Below are positions 43,720 to 52,648 of a DNA stretch of 64,000 nt, in pieces; within the stretch, counting starts at the first letter, position 1, and the number at the start of each line of letters is the position of its first letter. Both the position numbers and the translations under genes were made by a program. Under the pieces are notes generated by a model, which was not told the origin of the DNA, did no database searches, and saw only the letters and a program-made list of their open reading frames with translations. Source of the stretch: Dehalococcoidia bacterium UBA2991. GTDB lineage: Bacteria > Chloroflexota > Dehalococcoidia > Tepidiformales > Tepidiformaceae. The stretch is from positions 53,430 through 117,429 of the forward strand of contig DEAD01000012.1 of the NCBI GenBank assembly GCA_002346645.1, given 5' to 3'.

Positions 43720-46281
43720 TTACAAAACCATCGCTTGTGAACCACGTTCCGAATCCTTTGTCACTTGGATTCGCTGACTAAAGCTCTCCCGTAGCTCATC
43801 AATGTGAGTCACGAGCAATATTAGGCGAAACTCAGAACTGATCTCGTTTATGGCCGCCACCAGCCGGTCGCGGCCATCTTCATCCTGAGTACCGAAGCCC
43901 TCATCAATGATAAGCGTCGCAAGGGTTGCTCCAGACCGCAACGCAAGCAAACGCGAAAGCGCAATGCGCAGCGCAAAATCGACGCGAAATTTTTCACCCC
44001 CGCTAAACATCTCGTAATCTCGTGTACCGAGGTCATCGCTTATTTGTATATCAAGTGTCTCTACTGTTTTCCCTGATGCGTTCTCCCGTTGAGTACTTAA
44101 AGAGACCTGGGTCCGGCCCCGGCCCTCGCTAAGCTGACCGAGCAGCAAATTTGTCATCCGCTCGAGCTGGGGAAGGGACTGTTCAATCAGCATTGCCTGT
44201 ACCCCGTTGCGACCAAGAGCCTCAGATAGGTCCTCATACAGCTGGACAGCATCACGGGCAGCAGAGTGACGATCTTTTCCTTCCTCAATCCGAACCGTGA
44301 TCCGCTCCAGAGTTTCCTGACGTTCCTCGAGACGGCCATGGTCTTGGTGGAGAGAGGTAAGTCGATCACGGGATTCAGCAACGGTGTTTTGGACACTCTG
44401 AAGTCTGCTGGAAACATCCAGGGCCGCTTCCACACTGCGCTGTGCTTCAGTTAGGGCTGCCCGTGCTTCATTCAGTTCTGTCTCTTCTCGCAAAAGTTCT
44501 TCGTTGGCCTCCGCGATTCGATCAGTTAGACCTTGGGCTGCTGCTCTAGCCGTCCCCAGTTGGTTATAGGCCAATTCAGATGGCTCTAGTTCTCCAAGTC
44601 GGTCCTTGACGCGCGCATGAACTTCTTGGTCATATTCAAGGGAGGAGAGCTTTTCTGACGCAACAACAAGCTGAGTACGTATATCGGGTAGGAATTCATC
44701 TTCCGTAAGGCATTGGCGTAAGGCTCCCAGCTGATCATTTAAATCAGGCAGATCACGTTCAGCAGTTAAAGCTTCGGATTGGCGGCCAGCCAATGACTGT
44801 TCGCCCGAACGAATCCGGTCATCCAGTGTGATCCGTTCCTTCTCAAGCTCTGCAACTCGATCCTGTTTTGTGCGAATAGTTGCTTCTGTTTGTGCAAGGG
44901 TGGCCTGAACCAACTTGTACTGTTCCCCAAGGCCGCGTCGTTCAGAGCGATATTGCTCAATTGTGTTATGCAACTCTTCGGGAGCGAGAGGTTTTCGGCA
45001 GACGGGACATAGCGCCTCCCCCTCCGCATTTGAGAGCGTTTCCTCTCGTTCTTTTAGCTCCTGGGCTCTCGCTCGATATCCACCTGCCTCATTCGCATGT
45101 TGGGACTGTTTTTGTAGCGCATCAGTAGCGCTTTCCCGCACTCCTTGCATTTCTTCATCGAGCTGGCTAAGGCATAAACGGTCTTGCTTTAGAGCTGCTT
45201 CCTCTTCACGTAAAGAGGGAAGCTTTTCCACCAGAAGGAGCATCCGCTCTCTCTGTTCCTCAAGCCCAGAGATACGCGTCTCAAGACCTTGGCGCTCCAT
45301 AGCAATTTCGGCCAGGGCGCCTTTAATCAGGTCCTCCGAGTCCCTCGCTAGAGTGGCAAGCACCGCAAATTTGCGCTCATCCGCACGAGCAGCACGAAGC
45401 TCCTCGTAATCCTTTTCGATAGCGTCGGCACCTGCAAGGGTCTGCTGGGCAGCAAGGCGATCTGCTTCCAGTTTCGAAACCATCTGTTCTCTTCGCGACA
45501 ACGCTGCCTCCCGGGACTCCAAAAGCTTTGTCGCCTCCCTGGCACTTTGTACCTGGCGGTCATACTCAGCTGCAGCAATTTTGAGTTCTGCCAGCTCCTT
45601 CTCTTCATTTTCGAGCTGTAATGCTGCCGCACTCCGTTCACTTGAAACCCTTGCCAGTGCCCTCTCAACATCAGGCGCATCTTCTAATTGCTCCTGATCA
45701 ACCTCAATCTGCCTAATCTCGGCTTCAGCATCGGCTGCAGCAACACGCCGACGTTCATGAGCTTGGCGGGATAACTCCTCGTAACGTTCTAGGCCAAGGA
45801 CCTTACGCAGCACCTCCTTACGCTTGGAAGGGGTCTGCATGGTGAATTCGTTCGAGCGGCCCTGGACAAGAAGAATGCTATTGATAAAGGTCTGATGATC
45901 CATATGGACACGGCGGTTAAGTTCTGACTGGGTTTCGCGGTTGGTACCACCGGTAATAGGGCGCATTTCACCTTTACTATCGAGCTGGAAGAAATCTAAT
46001 GCTCCAGAACGTCCACGAGTTCGCTTGCGGATAACCTTGTATCGCTCGCGGTCAACCTCAAATTCAAGTTCGACCCGCATTTCTGTTGCTCCGTGACGAA
46101 TACGATCATCTTCAACACGGCCACGCGCCTCTCCCCAAAGAGACCAAGTTATCGCATCAAGGAGAGCTGACTTCCCGTCTCCATTACGCCCTGCAAGAGT
46201 GGCCACATGCAATCCTGAAAAGTCGACTTCACAGTCGCGGTAGGAAAGAAAATTACGTATACGCAACCGGCGTGGAATCAC
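43720..46281 (-). CDS. sbcC: SbcC/Rad50-type ATPase
   Basis: About 853 residues. Walker A is LAGRNGDGKSALLDA near the N-terminus. Two long coiled-coil arms flank a zinc hook (CPVC at about residue 440). The C-terminal half has FSGGEKFRVDFALRIALSRL (signature) and LIIDEGFGTQDEDGRDRL (Walker B). With SbcD it cuts DNA hairpins and blocked ends. It is shorter than E. coli SbcC, mainly in the coils. The GTG at 46281 overlaps the upstream stop by four bases (GTGA), which fixes the start. Confidence 0.93.
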   Translation of the reverse strand: MIPRRLRIRNFLSYRDCEVDFSGLHVATLAGRNGDGKSALLDAITWSLWGEARGRVEDDRIRHGATEMRVELEFEVDRERYKVIRKRTRGRSGALDFFQLDSKGEMRPITGGTNRETQSELNRRVHMDHQTFINSILLVQGRSNEFTMQTPSKRKEVLRKVLGLERYEELSRQAHERRRVAAADAEAEIRQIEVDQEQLEDAPDVERALARVSSERSAAALQLENEEKELAELKIAAAEYDRQVQSAREATKLLESREAALSRREQMVSKLEADRLAAQQTLAGADAIEKDYEELRAARADERKFAVLATLARDSEDLIKGALAEIAMERQGLETRISGLEEQRERMLLLVEKLPSLREEEAALKQDRLCLSQLDEEMQGVRESATDALQKQSQHANEAGGYRARAQELKEREETLSNAEGEALCPVCRKPLAPEELHNTIEQYRSERRGLGEQYKLVQATLAQTEATIRTKQDRVAELEKERITLDDRIRSGEQSLAGRQSEALTAERDLPDLNDQLGALRQCLTEDEFLPDIRTQLVVASEKLSSLEYDQEVHARVKDRLGELEPSELAYNQLGTARAAAQGLTDRIAEANEELLREETELNEARAALTEAQRSVEAALDVSSRLQSVQNTVAESRDRLTSLHQDHGRLEERQETLERITVRIEEGKDRHSAARDAVQLYEDLSEALGRNGVQAMLIEQSLPQLERMTNLLLGQLSEGRGRTQVSLSTQRENASGKTVETLDIQISDDLGTRDYEMFSGGEKFRVDFALRIALSRLLALRSGATLATLIIDEGFGTQDEDGRDRLVAAINEISSEFRLILLVTHIDELRESFSQRIQVTKDSERGSQAMVL

Positions 46282-47045
46282 GGGTTGGTCCCCGAGAGCA
46301 TGAGAGTGTGGGGGTGCCAATGCACTCCTGAGGCCCCCATCTCCACAACAACAGCAACGCCATAGCCAATATCACCTAAGGATGCAGGGGAGCCGGAGTA
46401 GACCACGAGTGCACCAGCAGTACTAACGTCTGTATGGACATCCCAGTGCCCCAAAGCTACATAATCCCATTGAGCACTTTCTGCAAGATGCGTAGGGGTG
46501 ATACGAAGGGAACGTTCTAACTGCGCTTCTTCATCAACCGAGTGTCCATGTCCTATGGCAATGTTCCATGTTCTTTCCTTCAGTCGAGGAGGCGGTGAAG
46601 CTAATGGCTGCTCAGTGACGTCGACAGTGATCGCACGTCCCCAAATAGCAAGGTCTAGCTCAGGGAAGTCCACGAACTCACCTGTTGGTTCCTGAATGAG
46701 CATCAGACGAGGAGCCTTCTCTTGCAGGCTATGCCGCTCGTATGGGCCCAGCGGCCCAATCGGATCGTGATTACCAGGAAGAATCACAGTCGTACCCGGA
46801 AACCTATTGATCTGCTCGACTGCAAAGGCCACTACATCAGGAGTGATCCGAGCATGGTCGAAAAAGTCCCCTGCGATTAAAAGCAGATCGGCACTGGTAT
46901 CCACTGCCAAGTCAACGACAGCCTCGAAACCTGCTTCGAGACGACGCCCACGAGGCTCTTCCCTTCCTCGTGGGCTCGACGAATATGCACCCAAATGAAC
47001 ATCAGAAGTGTGCACGAAGCGAAGGAGTCGCGAATTAGTTACCAA
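46278..47045 (-). CDS. SbcD-like metallophosphoesterase, short
   Basis: About 255 residues. Metal-binding motifs are present in order: FVHTSDVHLG, LLIAGDFFDHA, ILPGNHDP, IGHGHS and LGHWDVH. They belong to the Mre11/SbcD nuclease group. It lacks the long C-terminal part of its larger neighbour. A TTG at 47045 with AGGAG ten bases upstream is the likely start, overlapping the preceding gene by 11 bases. It lies directly between sbcD and sbcC, so it probably acts with them. Confidence 0.85.
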   Translation of the reverse strand: MVTNSRLLRFVHTSDVHLGAYSSSPRGREEPRGRRLEAGFEAVVDLAVDTSADLLLIAGDFFDHARITPDVVAFAVEQINRFPGTTVILPGNHDPIGPLGPYERHSLQEKAPRLMLIQEPTGEFVDFPELDLAIWGRAITVDVTEQPLASPPPRLKERTWNIAIGHGHSVDEEAQLERSLRITPTHLAESAQWDYVALGHWDVHTDVSTAGALVVYSGSPASLGDIGYGVAVVVEMGASGVHWHPHTLMLSGTNP

Positions 47046-48318
47046 CGTCCTCGGTCTCCTCGATGATTTCCTCAGCAACTGCTATTAGTTGCTTACGTCG
47101 CTCCTCGGGCACCTGTCTAGCTTTCAAAAACGTTTCAAGTGTATCGATGGGAGCCGAGGCATCTGGCTGAACATTAGATGGCAGAGGGGAGCGGTTTTCC
47201 TCAGGCATGATCGTTCGTATAGAAGCAATTGTATGGGCCTTAGCAAGAGCTTTCCTCACTCCTGAAAGACTGAGGAGCGCCTCCTGGTCACGATTAATAT
47301 GAAGTTCAAGCTTGACTATGGCATCGGTCACATCCTCCTTTGCAATTGAGGCAAGGATCTCCTCATCGGGAGAAGCAGCGATCGGCTTAACTATAATTTT
47401 GATGAAGGGCCGACTAGGGACATGATGGAATCGCATCGCATCAGCAGAGGAAAGCCTTGCCCCTCGAACCTTCGTCATATCAAGGTCAAGCGTGATAAAC
47501 CCTTTTGCGGCGTGTGCATCGCCAAAGTCGACCTCCTGAAGAGAACCGGAGTACCAACAAGGAGGCTCGGTGTTTAGCTGCATAGCATTGTGATGGTGGC
47601 CTAACGCAACATAATCAAACTGGTCGAGATGCAGTGCACTAAGAGGAACCCTGGGCACACTACCGCTCTGCATCCAAAGTTCGCTCCCACTATTTTCGGA
47701 AACTAGCTTCTCACTAAGAGGTAGGTGGCAAGTAAGTACCGCGGGCAATTGGGGGTCGAGGTGCTGGGCTTGCGCAACCACAAGTTCTGCAATGGCGACC
47801 TCAATTCGTTTGTAGAGCTGCTCAATGGTTTCTCCTGCTGCAGCTTCGCTATTAGCTAGTAAGTTGGAGATTTGGGGCCAGGGGACGAATGCGACCTGCA
47901 AGGGGCCAGAACGTGTTTCAAGAATTTGAGGAACATGCCCTTCTCTTTGAAACCAACCAGAATCGCCAACTGCAACATTGGGAACATCGAGAGTGCGGAA
48001 GATCTCTAGAGCATGAGCTCGAGATTCCGCGTTAGGAAGATCATGGTTGCCAACAAGTAGGAAGGTGGCGATTCCACCTTCACTAAGGCGGCGGATACGC
48101 TTTGCGAACTCTCGTTGATGAGTCTGGCTGGGCTCGCGCGCCTTATACGCGTCTCCAGCAAAAATAACTGCATCAACCTCCTCATTAATCGCATGATCAA
48201 TAAGGAAGTCGAAGGCTTTTAAAAAGTCTTCTGTACGGGAAGACCACGGTTTCCCTGGTAGGGGCCTCCCGTAGAGTTCGACACCGATGTGCAGATCGGC
48301 GAAGTGGAGCAGGCGCAT
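47035..48318 (-). CDS. sbcD: exonuclease SbcD / Mre11-type nuclease
   Basis: About 427 residues. It begins MRLLHFADLHIG, followed by DAVIFAGDAYKAREPS, FLLVGNHDLPNAES, the LTCHLPLS segment and ALGHHHNAMQ, the full phosphoesterase set. A capping region and a C-terminal helical part, probably for binding the SbcC coiled-coil base, follow. The ATG at 48318 is chosen over a GTG two codons earlier. It heads the sbcD-phosphoesterase-sbcC operon and is divergent from an SDR gene. Confidence 0.92.
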   Translation of the reverse strand: MRLLHFADLHIGVELYGRPLPGKPWSSRTEDFLKAFDFLIDHAINEEVDAVIFAGDAYKAREPSQTHQREFAKRIRRLSEGGIATFLLVGNHDLPNAESRAHALEIFRTLDVPNVAVGDSGWFQREGHVPQILETRSGPLQVAFVPWPQISNLLANSEAAAGETIEQLYKRIEVAIAELVVAQAQHLDPQLPAVLTCHLPLSEKLVSENSGSELWMQSGSVPRVPLSALHLDQFDYVALGHHHNAMQLNTEPPCWYSGSLQEVDFGDAHAAKGFITLDLDMTKVRGARLSSADAMRFHHVPSRPFIKIIVKPIAASPDEEILASIAKEDVTDAIVKLELHINRDQEALLSLSGVRKALAKAHTIASIRTIMPEENRSPLPSNVQPDASAPIDTLETFLKARQVPEERRKQLIAVAEEIIEETEDVGN

Positions 48319-48433
48319 CGGCACGCCTATGGTAAGGCCGGAAACGCCGCTGCTGGGTCTCTAATGGCGCCTTCTAGACGAAAAGCGCGCCAGAATCACA
48401 AAGACTTTATCTTTTCTTCATCAGGAGGCTCCC

Positions 48434-49270
48434 GTGCTAGAAGCGTTGCGCCTAGAAGGCCCCCCAAGACGGGTAGCTATTGTCACCGGCGGAAGTCGAG
48501 GACTAGGCCGGGAAATGGCACGTTCACTGATGTTGGCAGGTGCAGAAGTATGTATCGCCGCACGGACCCAAGACCAACTAGAACGGACCGCAACATTCCT
48601 CACTGAGATTAGCGGCCGTGAGCCGCTAACAGTAGCGACCGATATCACCTCTAGCTCAGAGTGCAACCAGTTGGTAGAGCAAACCATTGAGCACTTTGGC
48701 CATCTGGATATTCTCGTAAACAACGCCGGCATCGGAGACGGCCCAGGCCGGGGTAAAGCTGTCTGGGAGCTCGCTGATGAGGATTGGCTCAACGGAATTG
48801 CAGTGAATTTGAATGGCACCTTTTTCTGCACCCGGGCAGCCCTCAAGCACATGCGCTCTCAAAAGAGTGGTGTAATCCTTAACATCGCAAGTGGAATGGG
48901 CATGCGTGCGACTCCCCAGAGCCCAACATATGCAGCAGCCAAGGCTGGTGTCATTAATTTCACCCAGACGGTGGCAAGCGCTGTAGTACGAGATGGAATT
49001 CGCGTTAACTGCATCACCCCGGGCTTAGTCGAACAGCAGCCAGCTGCAACTGAGGAAGAAGCTGAGGCGATCCGCAAGCGGGGAAGCTATATAACGGCAA
49101 GACGATTGGGACAGGCATGGGAACTAGGGCCACTGGCCCTTTTCCTCTGCAGCGATGCCTCAAGCTACGTTACCGGAGCAAACTACCCGATTGACGGTGG
49201 GGGCCTAGCAGGCGGAATTGCGCCAACAGGTCATGCTCCGGATGAGGTGGAGGAAGCTTCCAATGGCTGA
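48434..49270 (+). CDS. short-chain dehydrogenase/reductase
   Basis: A 278-residue classical SDR. It has the cofactor loop VTGGSRGLGREMA, the LVNNAGIGDG strand and the catalytic YAAAK (in PTYAAAKAGVINF). The C-terminal IDGGG is typical. AGGAGG precedes a GTG start. The arginine after the beta2 strand (IAARTQ) suggests NADP(H). It overlaps the next SDR gene by eight bases, so both are cotranslated. Substrate unknown. Confidence 0.92.
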   Translation: MLEALRLEGPPRRVAIVTGGSRGLGREMARSLMLAGAEVCIAARTQDQLERTATFLTEISGREPLTVATDITSSSECNQLVEQTIEHFGHLDILVNNAGIGDGPGRGKAVWELADEDWLNGIAVNLNGTFFCTRAALKHMRSQKSGVILNIASGMGMRATPQSPTYAAAKAGVINFTQTVASAVVRDGIRVNCITPGLVEQQPAATEEEAEAIRKRGSYITARRLGQAWELGPLALFLCSDASSYVTGANYPIDGGGLAGGIAPTGHAPDEVEEASNG

Positions 49271-50048
49271 CTGGGAACGACTTGAGGGCTACGACCTAAC
49301 CGGCAAACGCGCGTTGGTTGTTGGGTTCGCAAACCCTGCAGGTCACGCGATTACTGAGGCATTAGCAGAGTCAGGAGCCAATGTGGCGGTAGCTTCGGCA
49401 ACGATGGACGGTGACGAAGTCATGGCAGCAAAGCGCGCAGCCCGTACCGTTTCTAGCCTAGGGCGAGAGACCTTTAGTCAAGGTTGGGACGTAACGCTAC
49501 CAACCAATGTGCGTGTTGGTCTGAGACAACTGGTGAAGGAATTCGGAGTCCCGTCAGTACTGGTGTACAACGCGGACCTTCCATTATCAAAACCCATTGA
49601 AAAAACAGGTGACGCTGAATTTGCAAATATTCAGGCAGTAAACCTAAACGGAGCGTTCTACGCAGCCCGAGCGTGGGTAAGAGAACTTCAGGAAGGTCAA
49701 ACTGGGCGACTGATATTCGTCTCAAGCATTTTGGGCGAACGGGGAGTAAAAAACTTGAGTGCCTACGCGGCAGCAAAAGCTGGAGTATTGGGACTAGCCG
49801 CATCACTTAGCCAGGAATTGGCTCCAGCAATTACCGTTAACAGCATTGCTACGGGCTGGATGGATTGGACTCTCGGACGCGGCAAAGACGATCCCTCCCA
49901 AAACTTATTGCTTCGGTTCATCCCAATGCGCAGCTTCGGTGGAGCAGAAAACCTTGGACCCCTGACAGTTCTACTAGCCTCTGACGCTGCCGGCTTTCTT
50001 AGCGGACAGGTTTTTCATATTGATGGAGGCGTCTCCAACCACTTGTAA
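49263..50048 (+). CDS. short-chain dehydrogenase/reductase, degenerate cofactor loop
   Basis: About 261 residues. YAAAKAGVLGLAASL holds the Tyr-Lys pair, VYNADLP replaces the usual NNAG, and the first loop reads VVGFANPAGHAITEAL rather than TGxxxGxG. The end IDGGVSNHL is family-like. It may be a weakly binding or enoyl-reductase-like SDR. GGAGGAAG precedes the ATG at 49263, which rules out the longer frame. The preceding SDR overlaps by eight bases, so the two could form a heteromer. Confidence 0.87.
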   Translation: MADWERLEGYDLTGKRALVVGFANPAGHAITEALAESGANVAVASATMDGDEVMAAKRAARTVSSLGRETFSQGWDVTLPTNVRVGLRQLVKEFGVPSVLVYNADLPLSKPIEKTGDAEFANIQAVNLNGAFYAARAWVRELQEGQTGRLIFVSSILGERGVKNLSAYAAAKAGVLGLAASLSQELAPAITVNSIATGWMDWTLGRGKDDPSQNLLLRFIPMRSFGGAENLGPLTVLLASDAAGFLSGQVFHIDGGVSNHL

Positions 50049-50187
50049 GAGAACACATAAGGGGAAACAGAGCTCTTCCATTTTTGGCGAAGCCACACAT
50101 GATGCTTATCTGATAACAGTGGCCAATTAGGAACGGACTGCAAGAAAGGCATCTTCAGTCCTGAATAGGCCACAGGGCATTCAAAAG

Positions 50188-50210
50188 GTAGCCTCGCGCA
50201 CTGAGGCTAC
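50188..50210. other. 8-bp stem-loop just before the CoA-transferase gene
   Basis: GTAGCCTC 50188-50195 pairs perfectly with GAGGCTAC 50203-50210 around a 7-base loop. It lies 21 bases before the ATG of the fused CoA-transferase and 140 bases after the SDR stop. It may be a terminator for the SDR pair or a translational control hairpin. No U-run follows. The rest of 50049-50230 shows nothing I recognise. Confidence 0.45.
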
Positions 50211-50230
50211 GCTCCTTACCATTTCGCGCG

Positions 50231-52588
50231 ATGGAGAGTATTTCCGCGCCCTTGGCAGGGCTTCGTGTTGTAGAACAGGCTAGCTGGGCGGGGGCCTTCG
50301 CTGGTCGACTGCTAGCCGATGGTGGTGCGGATGTAGTGCGAGTTAACCCTCTAGAGGGAGATGCATTAGAAAAGGAACCTCCTTTCTTCGGTAACAGTGA
50401 TGTCTCAGTTCAGGCAACTTGGTACAACGCTGGCAAGCGAGTTGTATCTCTAAACCTCCAAAGCGATGAGGGACTCAAATTACTCTCTGAAGCAGACCTG
50501 CTTATCGAGGATTGGGCAGGAGACAACATGCCCTTTGAAGGCGAGCCTCTTCAGGAACTTTTCCCTGAGCTAGTGCGCCTTTCAGTGACACCCATGGGGC
50601 ATGAGGGTCCTTGGGCAGATTTAAAAATCAACGATCTGGTCGCGACGGCGCTCTCTGGAGCAGCATCAATTACAGGAGCGCCAGAAACCTCTCCCCTAGT
50701 GGGGTATGGCAACCAGACGGCACATACCGTCGGCTTATACGCCGCTTGCAGTGCACTTGCTGGAATACGTCTGCGGGATGCAAGGGGCAAGGGTTGTCAT
50801 ATAGACCTCTCTGGTCACGAGACTCTCATTGCCAACACTGAACAGATGCTTATGCAGTGGTTCTTTCCCGATGGAGGACGCTGGACAACCCCGATTGCGC
50901 AACGGATGGGTAGCTTGCACTGGAGCGGGAGTTATGAGGTATACCCCGATCGGGATGGCAATGGATTAATGGTCACCCCATCTTTGGGTCTTATGGAGGA
51001 ATTGATTCCCTGGCTAGAGGAAACCAAGTCGGCCGGCGACCTTAGTGACCCTGAGAAGTTCCCAAACCTAATCGCACTCATTAAGGAAATGCCCCACGTA
51101 ATGGACATCCTTCGGGACTGGACTGCAGGCAACGAGGCCGATGAGCTTTTCCTAGAAGCACAGCGCCGCCGGTTACCATTCGGCCCCGTCTGGCCCGTTA
51201 GCAAAGCCGTCGCAACCCCGCAGATCAAAAGCCGGGAATATTTCACAGAACGCAATGTTGTCGGATTTGGAAGCGTTCCTTTCCCATCCCGCCTTCTAAC
51301 AACTGATGCTGACGGGCCTTCTCCAGGACCACCTTCAAAGGGAACGACTGCCACTTGGAATTCCCGTCCGAAACTGGAAGATGTTTCTGGCCAACCTTCT
51401 CCGGAAGCACCTCTAGCCGGATTACGTATCTTGGACTTCACGCATGTATTGGCAGGCCCATTCGGGACCCGGGTCCTCGCAGATTTAGGTGCGGATGTAA
51501 TCAAAGTAGGTACTGCTGCCCGCAACGCAGGAGCAAACACCCTCAATCACCCCTATTACCTTTGCTGGAACCGAAATAAGCGAAATATCTGTCTGGACAT
51601 GAGGCGTGAAGAAGCACGCGAGTTAGCCCGAGAGTTAGCCGGCCAATGTGATGCCGTGATCGACAACTTTAGCGCAGGTGTTTTAGAGCGTTGGGGACTA
51701 GACCGCCAATCCTTATCTCAAGTCAACCCCGGAGTAACGGTCGTTGCAATGGGAGGAATGGGCAATTCTGGACCATGGCGAGACTTTGTTACCTTTGCTC
51801 CCACGATTCATGCCCTAACAGGATTGACCTATCTGACAAACGTGCCGGGCCGTCAGGACATAGGTTTTGGATACTCTCTCACCGATCACCTAAGTGGCGT
51901 AACTGCAGCACTAGGAATACTAGAGGGTGTTGAACACCGACGTAGAACAGGTCGTGGGTTGGATATCGATGTAGCGCAATACGAGGTAGGACTAGGGCTA
52001 ATGGGCCCTGCCTACCTTGATCACTTTGCAAACGGAACTGACCCTCAGCCCAATGGAAACCGCCATGCATTCGATGCGTGGGCGCCGCACGGTATCTATC
52101 CAACTGCTGGAGAAGATCAATGGATTGCTCTCGCCCTGCGTGGTAACCAAGAGTGGAAGCGGCTCTGTAAAATTATGGGTGAGCCCAAGTTAATTGATGA
52201 TTCTCGCTTCAACACGCACGAAATGAGAATACTCAACCAGGACGAATTAGATGCTTCAGTTTCGAGCTGGACCATCAATCACGATCGATACGAGTTAATG
52301 GAGGCTTGCCAGGCACAAGGAATAGCGGCAGGGGCAGTACAAGATGGAGCGGATATTGCGACCAACGATCCCCACCTAAAAGCCCGCTCCTTTTTAGGCT
52401 CAATTCCTACTGAAGAGGGTGGGCTACAAAACGCCGAGTGCTTCCCCGCATATATAGACGGAGAACGTCCTAATACCTCTTTTGGCGCACGTTCTCTAGG
52501 CGCTGACACATTTGACGTGTTCACCGAGCTACTCGAGATGTCACCTGAGACGATCGCCACACTGGTGGCGGACGGCGTTCTAAGCTAG
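50231..52588 (+). CDS. fused double CaiB/BaiF (family III) CoA-transferase
   Basis: A 785-residue protein with two tandem family III CoA-transferase domains. Both begin with the same motif, PLAGLRVVEQ near residue 7 and PLAGLRILDF near 395. Both keep the catalytic aspartate: D192 in GCHIDLSGHE and about 575 in LDIDVAQYE. A linker with proline and glycine joins them. Family members are usually intertwined dimers of about 400 residues, so the fusion may make an internal dimer. No Shine-Dalgarno is seen before the ATG. CoA donor and acceptor are unknown. Confidence 0.92.
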   Translation: MESISAPLAGLRVVEQASWAGAFAGRLLADGGADVVRVNPLEGDALEKEPPFFGNSDVSVQATWYNAGKRVVSLNLQSDEGLKLLSEADLLIEDWAGDNMPFEGEPLQELFPELVRLSVTPMGHEGPWADLKINDLVATALSGAASITGAPETSPLVGYGNQTAHTVGLYAACSALAGIRLRDARGKGCHIDLSGHETLIANTEQMLMQWFFPDGGRWTTPIAQRMGSLHWSGSYEVYPDRDGNGLMVTPSLGLMEELIPWLEETKSAGDLSDPEKFPNLIALIKEMPHVMDILRDWTAGNEADELFLEAQRRRLPFGPVWPVSKAVATPQIKSREYFTERNVVGFGSVPFPSRLLTTDADGPSPGPPSKGTTATWNSRPKLEDVSGQPSPEAPLAGLRILDFTHVLAGPFGTRVLADLGADVIKVGTAARNAGANTLNHPYYLCWNRNKRNICLDMRREEARELARELAGQCDAVIDNFSAGVLERWGLDRQSLSQVNPGVTVVAMGGMGNSGPWRDFVTFAPTIHALTGLTYLTNVPGRQDIGFGYSLTDHLSGVTAALGILEGVEHRRRTGRGLDIDVAQYEVGLGLMGPAYLDHFANGTDPQPNGNRHAFDAWAPHGIYPTAGEDQWIALALRGNQEWKRLCKIMGEPKLIDDSRFNTHEMRILNQDELDASVSSWTINHDRYELMEACQAQGIAAGAVQDGADIATNDPHLKARSFLGSIPTEEGGLQNAECFPAYIDGERPNTSFGARSLGADTFDVFTELLEMSPETIATLVADGVLS

Positions 52589-52648
52589 CAGCTCCGAGAT
52601 GTTGGCTCTGGTAATCTTCGTGGTTCAAAGGACGATCGGGGGCAGCTC

